Shown: positions 55,450 to 64,000 of the stretch, piece by piece
How the letters are laid out: every line of letters begins with the position of its first letter
How positions within the stretch are numbered: the stretch's first letter is position 1
From: Adiantum capillus-veneris
Taxonomy: Eukaryota; Streptophyta; Polypodiopsida; Polypodiales; Pteridaceae
Length of the DNA stretch: 64,000 bases
NCBI GenBank assembly: GCA_014529385.2
Contig: CM043959.1
Span: 10,940,809-11,004,808, forward strand
Direction: 5' to 3'
Translations under genes and position numbers: made by a program
The notes under the pieces: model-generated
The model's input: the letters and a program-made list of their open reading frames with translations, nothing else
What the model was told of the DNA's origin: nothing
Database searches by the model: none

Positions 55450-57780
55450 TGCTAGCTCTATGAATATATCTTACAAGAGCACAGGGTAATAGCTCGACTT
55501 TTTTGGCCAAAGATTTATGAAGTACCCATGTTTAATGAGCAACATGAGATTGGGGAAGGTGGTATGGGTTTCTTTTTGTCCTTCAATGATGAGTTCAGGA
55601 GGATAGATTCTCCTTTCAGATGTGAAACACTCAAAATTTTGGCAGTTTATCAAAAGGATATCATCAAAATATCTAAAGGGGTAAATATGATCTACTAATC
55701 TCTCCCTATTGAGAGGGGACAAGAGCATTTCCTTAAGGTAATTATATTCAAGGGCATGAAGATAAAGATTACAACATATGGGTGAGTAGGCCAACCCCAT
55801 TGGGAATCCATTTGTTTGCTTATAGAAAGTCTAGTAGCATTGAATGTACATATGGTTAATCCACCTGGTACTGATATAGATTACATCCTCTAGATGGAAA
55901 GAAATCCCACTTTTATACTTTATTTTGGACCAAACCCCTTGCTGGCACTAGGAGGAGAAACATTGAAAGAGATAAACTCAGTAGCAACAATTCGAATGGC
56001 ACAAGTGATAAGGTCGGTCATCAGGGGGATTAACTCAAAATCACCATAATGAGGGATGTTCTCATAGCATTTCTTAATGTCTATTGTAAACAAAGAAGAG
56101 GCTTATTTTGGAAGGTTAAGAATGCAGTCATAAATGGAGTCAACAATCCACCAAGACTATAGCTTGATATTATGGAAAAGTAGTGCTTTTTGATTAAGCA
56201 TTCTTGCTCTCTCCTTCAATGTTGGGAAACTAGTTTTTAAGATGCAAGCCATAAGAAACTTGATAAATCAAAATAAGCAATCTTTGCCCCACAAGGGAGC
56301 CATCTAAGACCCTTTTTATGGATTTTGTAAGATGCAATCAAGAAGGGGAGAGGCAAAGAGTTGGGTAAGTTCATCCTCTTAAGCATAGAATCCACTATGT
56401 TAGTGGAATCCTCAGAACAGAACATAACGTGAAATAAGGACTTGACAGTCTTTTAAGTATTTTTGTTTGAATGAAAGCCTTACAAACAAGAAGCATGTTA
56501 TTAGGGGCTTTATCAATGCAAGAGGTAATCAAGTACCTATTCTTGAGAGAATGAAAATTAACATTCATATCTAAGTCAAGAGTATAACAAAACTTTTTGG
56601 GCAACCAAACTTGATAGTATCTATAGAAATTTGCATGAATGCTGTAAATACCAAGCAATGGGGAGATTATGATAATCTCTTCACACAAGAGATTTTCTAC
56701 CTTAGAGAACAATTCTAGACAATCCTACTCCATGTTAGGAGCACAAGAGAGAATGTGGTTCAACCCACATCGAATAATTACCTTCATCTTAGTGGTAATA
56801 CTTAGATTTTCTACTTAGTAAGTACATGTCCCAATTCAGGCACAAAGCCAAGGTCCAAAGGGAGACAAAGACAAGCAAAAGATAAGGGAGAAGTAGTGAA
56901 AATCTCCTTTTGATTACATAAAACCAGTTTTAAAAGGAAGGCATAAAGTTCTAGGTGAACATACAAGCTTCCCATAATGGTGTTAGCACAAAGTTCATAC
57001 AAAAGCCAAAAAGGATTTGAGACAAGGAATCTCCATGAGAGGATTACAATACTTGATGTTGATGAAGATTTGACCATTCTTCCTTTGCTTTGGAGCAATA
57101 GACAATCTTCCAATAGCATCTTTTCACATGTAGCACTAAGTTATGGCTACTTGTAGAGGAGGGACTTTGCACTGTGTAGACAGCTACGATTGAAAGCTTT
57201 CCTAACACGACCATTGGAATTTGCAGAAGGTTGTCCAATATGAGCAGGGAAGTTGGGGGTATGAGTAGCAAAAGGAGTCATGCAACTACCAGCAAAGTCA
57301 ACAGGTGAGGTAGCATTCCAATTCGGCTTAGGGGGCAAGGTAGAGTGAGTCAACTTGTTGTTGCCCATTTGCCTCCCTCATCCACATTGTGATTTGTGAA
57401 AATCACCACGGGCTCTTTTTGGAGTCCTGCCATCATTAGCTAGGTCCATGTTAGGGACATTTGAATTTCTAACGGAAGTGTCCACCTCAGACATGTTGTT
57501 GCTAGAGGCATGCACTTGTCCAAACAGAGCTAGCTGCTTGACAACATCCTTAAGCTTTTCCTTGTAATAGACATGAATCAGAAGTGCCTTGATTGCTTTT
57601 GAGATTTAGTTGCCACCCAATGAAGAAAAGTTAGCATTGATTTATTAAGCAAGGCAACATGGAAGAAGGTTGAGAGATTGTGCATGATCATCCAAAAGGC
57701 AATGTGATCAAACCAGCAAATGTTTGCATCCTTGCAGAAGCTACCTTTACCTACATGTTTAAGAATCCCATACACCGATC
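55450..57780 (-). pseudogene. Penelope-like reverse transcriptase relic
   Basis: Right to left: an N-terminal part with a Lys/Arg patch (TPKRARGD) at about 57400, CIDKAPNNMLLVCKAF (about 56480-56523), LIASYKIHKKGLRWLP (about 56280-56345), motif A SLFTIDIKKCYENIP (about 56050-56100), then QTNGFPMGLAYSPICCNLYL, motif C PFRYFDDILLIN and RIYPPELIIEG in the open frame 55471-55800. The K-I-H-K box, D-I-x-K-x-Y-x-x-I-P motif A and IYPPEL after motif C are unlike gypsy, copia or LINE RTs and fit Penelope-like enzymes. The catalytic Asp residues remain. No GIY-YIG endonuclease was seen, and the frame is broken in several places. Confidence 0.55.
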
Positions 57781-59948
<2,168 letters not shown>

Positions 59949-60326
59949 GAGCTACACCTACTCAAAATTCTTGAGTGAGAGGCAGATGATGCACGTTGGT
60001 GCCCAACTAAAACTCTATATAGCAATGCACGTTGGTGTGCACTCATCAATGCACCCAATTTTTTTTGGAATGAAACGAGCTACACCAGTTCGAACTTCTC
60101 GACTGAGGGGAAGATGCGCTTCGGTGCCCAATTGAAACTCCAAATAGGAGTGCACGTGAAGGTGCGCTCATATGTGCACCCATTTTTTTTTGGATTGAAA
60201 TGAGCTACACCAGCTCAGAATTCTCGATCAAGGGAAAGATGCGCTTTGGTGCCCAACTGAAACTCCAACTAGGAGCACATGCCGATGTGCACTCATATGT
60301 GCACCCAAAGTTTTTTTTGACATGCT
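59949..60326 (+). repeat. Three-copy tandem repeat, about 126 bp
   Basis: Units start GAGCTACACC at 59949, 60077 and 60202. Each contains a TTC(T)(T/C)GA motif, ATG(A/C)(T)GC(T)T(C/T)GGTGCCCAA(C/T)T, AAACTC, GCACxxGxxGGTGTGC-like and CA(C)CCAATTTTTTTT or CCCATTTTTTTTT at the end. Copies are moderately diverged. Confidence 0.85.
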
Positions 60327-60357
60327 TCATTGGCAACACATAGGGTGAGGCACGTGC

Positions 60358-61599
<1,242 letters not shown>

Positions 61600-61952
61600 A
61601 CATTTTTTTAAGGATCTATTGGTTACATTTTTGTTTTCCTAGAGAGAGACTCTAAAGAAGAAACAAGGACACATGTCAAGTTCCTCTCCATGTTGTCCTC
61701 ATAAGATACCTAAAGCCTATTGGTTGGCCTCTCAAGGGGTCCAATGATAATTTAGCTAATTAAATCAATTGTTTATACATTTATCAGGTCCTCTCTCTCA
61801 AAGGGGAAAAGAGGACACTTGTCCTAAGGCTAGAATGGTTGCTTGATATGCACTATGCACGTGATTAGAAAAGCTTGTAGGGGTCCAATCAAATTAAAGC
61901 TTGAGCTACAATGAGGGGTCGACCAGGGAAGCTAGGGGTGTGCTTGGGGGGT

Positions 61953-62016
<64 letters not shown>

Positions 62017-62322
62017 TCACAAGCTCATTCTCACTTGACAAAGTGCAAGAGCTCCATCTCCTTCTCCAAGTTTGTTGAGAAGTTGAGAGCCTACACCAAT
62101 ACTCTTGGCTATGGGATGCAAATCCAACCAAGAGCCATACTTCAACGCTTAAGCTTGCCATCTTCTTCATCATCCTTATAATTCTATTATGCTATGCTAT
62201 GCAAGCAGAGTGATGATAATTGAGGAACTATCTCTTTCTCCTATGTTACTTCTTCTTCCTCTTCCCTACCCTCATTCCCCACTAGCTCTCTCCACCTTCG
62301 AAGGTGTTTGAGGCCTTGGGAC
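61600..62322 (-). repeat. Dispersed repeat X, copy 2 (inverted)
   Basis: Reverse complement aligns with 45493-46420 through the same ordered blocks, including TGGTCGACCCCTC next to the microsatellite and a CACCTTCGAAGGTGGAGAGAGC end near 62295-62322. One ATTGG...CCAAT pair (61719 and 61741) keeps the 22-bp start-to-start spacing seen in copy 1. Confidence 0.65.
61956..62016 (+). repeat. (CT)19(CA)11 microsatellite
   Basis: Lies within repeat X at the same place as the C16(TC)n tract of copy 1. Confidence 0.95.
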
Positions 62323-62820
62323 TGAGACCAAGGATGGTTAATGCTTTTACAAAGTTTATGTTATGCTTATGATGCATGAAGCTTTCCATCTTTATTGCAT
62401 CACCTAGGTCACAAGGAACACAAAGATTGTATTGTAGCAAGTCTCTCTTTATAGGAGAATATATATAGTACAAAAGCCTATTGAAGGGGGGACCGACTCC
62501 ACATAAATCTGGTCCTCAACTATTGTCACGTTCTTTAATTCTCTCTCTTGCAAAATTATTATTCATGCAAAGTTAATTAAGTATAATGGTTGTGCTGCTA
62601 TCGCTAATTAAGTTCACCCTCTATGTTCTCAAAGTAGTCTTATAAAATTGCTCACTTTAATTCTATTAATTTTGCTATTCTCAATGTTCACAGCCATTTC
62701 CATTACAATTGATGCGGAGAGATGCCTTAGCATGTCTCAAAGAATATATTTAAGGCACCTATGTTTTTATGTGAGCTCCAAAATCAAAATACCACATCTT
62801 AGCTAAATATCAAAACCATT
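62323..62820. other. Unassigned flank
   Basis: AT-rich sequence between repeat X and the copia LTR. Nothing recognised. Confidence 0.5.
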
Positions 62821-63266
62821 TGTTAAAGTCCAGTTGTTGAAGTGAGAGGGAGGTATCCCACTTTAACCAAAAGGGGTAATGAATGGAAGTAAAACTTGCT
62901 CGGTTGTTTGTTTGCTCCAAAAGACTTACTTGGGGTTTAGTATAACTCACATGTTCACAACAACAAGTGATGAAGGGTCTATGCACATTCGAGATTTGCG
63001 TGGTGTAGTTAGCTAAAGTCCTTGCCAATGGTAGTAATGTTGGAAATAGGGTTGCAAGGAAACACACATAGCTTGGAAAAGATGAATAAGCTCAAGGCAC
63101 ACAACAGAGAGTGTATTGCTTAATTTACAAATGAAAGATAAGTTAGCCCTAGAAGGATGGGTGTATATACAATGCACGGGGGGAAAAACCTCCTAGTGAG
63201 GGAAAAAAATGCCCCGATGGTCCTAAGTGTGTTCACACAGATCACTACAACATATGTAAGGTAACA
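62821..63266 (-). repeat. 3' LTR of a Ty1/copia element
   Basis: 446 bp bounded by TGTTA at the left and TAACA at the right, the usual copia inverted termini. A polypurine tract abuts the right edge and copia RNase H lies beyond it. A TATA-like TGTATATAC is present on the minus strand at about 63165-63173. The partner LTR is outside the window. Confidence 0.7.
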
Positions 63267-63278
63267 AATCCCCCTTGG
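63267..63278 (-). promoter_or_regulatory. Polypurine tract of the copia element
   Basis: The minus strand reads CCAAGGGGGATT immediately before TGTTACC of the LTR. This is the primer site for plus-strand DNA synthesis. Confidence 0.65.
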
Positions 63279-63343
63279 GAATGATGCGGTGAATGAGAGC
63301 TGGCACCTAATGTAAAGGGAAGTGCCATGCCCTAAGGACATGA

Positions 63344-64000
63344 TCAATCCACAAAGGGGAGTAAGCCCAAAGCTTTGTGGAAAGCTTTGAACTTCTTAGT
63401 AGGCAATGCCTTTGTGAGAATATTTGCAAGGTTGTCTTGTGTTGGCACATAAGCCAAGCTAAACTCTCATATTAAGAGTCTCTCTCTGACATAGTGGTAA
63501 TTTACCTCAAGGTGCTTTGTGTGAACATGAAAAACTAGGTTCCTTGCAACTACCAATGCGCCTTGACTGTCAGCATAGATGCTATTGATAGTGTCCTCTC
63601 CAACACCCAAATCAGCCATAAGGCATGTAAGCCATACTCAACTGTAGTTGTGCCCTGTACTCAACCTCACAACAAAGGAAAGTGGCCACAAAAGGTTGCT
63701 TCTTGCTCAGCCATGATATGCATGAACTGCTGAGCACAAAAGAAAAACCACTTGTGGACACAGGCGTATCATAACAAGATACCCAATCTGAGTTTGAAAA
63801 AGCATGTAAATATGGCGACAATGATCCCCCCTTGGGATAAAACAACCCAAGAAGTAAAGTGCCACTCAAGTAGAGAAATATCCTCTTAAAAACCTGTCAA
63901 TGCTTAGACCCTAGGCTATGCATAAATTTGCTAACCTATGAGATTGCAAACTGAATATTTGGCCTCGTATTGTAGACATAAATAAGGCATCCAACAACGT
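63344..64000 (-). pseudogene. Ty1/copia RT end and RNase H (partial, runs off the window)
   Basis: Right to left: VVGCLIYVYNTRPNIQFAIS (RT connection), a stop, then GLFYPKGG, SDWVSCYDTPVSTSGFSF (RNase H Asp), WLSKKQPFVATF and EVEYRA (Glu). In another frame SIYADSQGALVVARN (Asp), VHTKHLEVNYHYVRE, YVPTQDNLANILTKALP and the natural end at 63344 follow. This matches the copia pol C-terminus. At least two stops or shifts disable it. The rest of the element continues beyond 64000. Confidence 0.88.

Overview
This window looks like nuclear DNA of a large-genome land plant. It carries plant-type Ty3/gypsy lineages (a chromovirus with an integrase chromodomain, and Athila/Tat-like elements), a Ty1/copia end, primer-binding sites matching initiator-Met and Asp tRNAs, a BED-finger hAT transposase, LINE pieces, and long (CT)n/(CA)n microsatellites. 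I found no recognisable host gene with exons. Nearly all of the assignable DNA is transposable-element debris in several nested layers. The species cannot be read from the sequence. The mix, including a Penelope-like reverse transcriptase, would fit a fern, another seed-free plant or a gymnosperm.

Layout. 1257-4975 (-) is a decayed chromovirus (element A: Gag knuckle, protease, RT, RNase H, integrase, chromodomain). It abuts, head to head, the protease of a sister copy on the + strand (5050-5391). That copy's RT/RNase H reappears at 9612-10905, after about 4 kb holding two LTR-like repeats (6356-7060 and 8700-9180). 10.9-16.7 kb is mostly unassigned, with a SINE-like tRNA-related patch. 16730-18120 (-) is a gypsy integrase followed, unusually, by a protease-like segment. 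19663-20170 is an unrecognised ORF. 20850-22640 (-) is a hAT transposase. 23766-24300 and 27400-28470 (+) are LINE ORF1-like and LINE RT pieces. 31211-34914 (-) holds integrase remnants and a Gag-like leader region ending in a perfect iMet primer-binding site.

35175-45495 (+) is the best-preserved structure (element D). It has an LTR with a TATA box, a tRNA-Asp-type primer-binding site, a long leader with a good candidate intron, Gag-like and protease-like ORFs but no RT or integrase, 3' tandem repeats, and a second LTR cut off by another repeat (X). Its 5' LTR also touches the iMet primer-binding site of the opposite strand. 46800-54288 (+) is an Athila/Tat-like element (E) with Gag knuckle, protease, RT, RNase H, integrase and an extra ORF after integrase, broken mainly by TAG codons. 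55450-57780 (-) is a Penelope-like RT relic. 59949-60326 is a three-copy tandem repeat. 61600-62322 (-) is a second, inverted copy of repeat X. 62821-64000 (-) is a copia LTR, polypurine tract and RNase H running off the window.

No working gene set or pathway is present. The functional story is one of autonomous elements (A, E, copia, LINE, hAT, Penelope-like), all inactivated, plus a non-autonomous LTR element (D) that would have needed enzymes from others. All calls come from reading motifs by eye. Boundaries in decayed elements are approximate.
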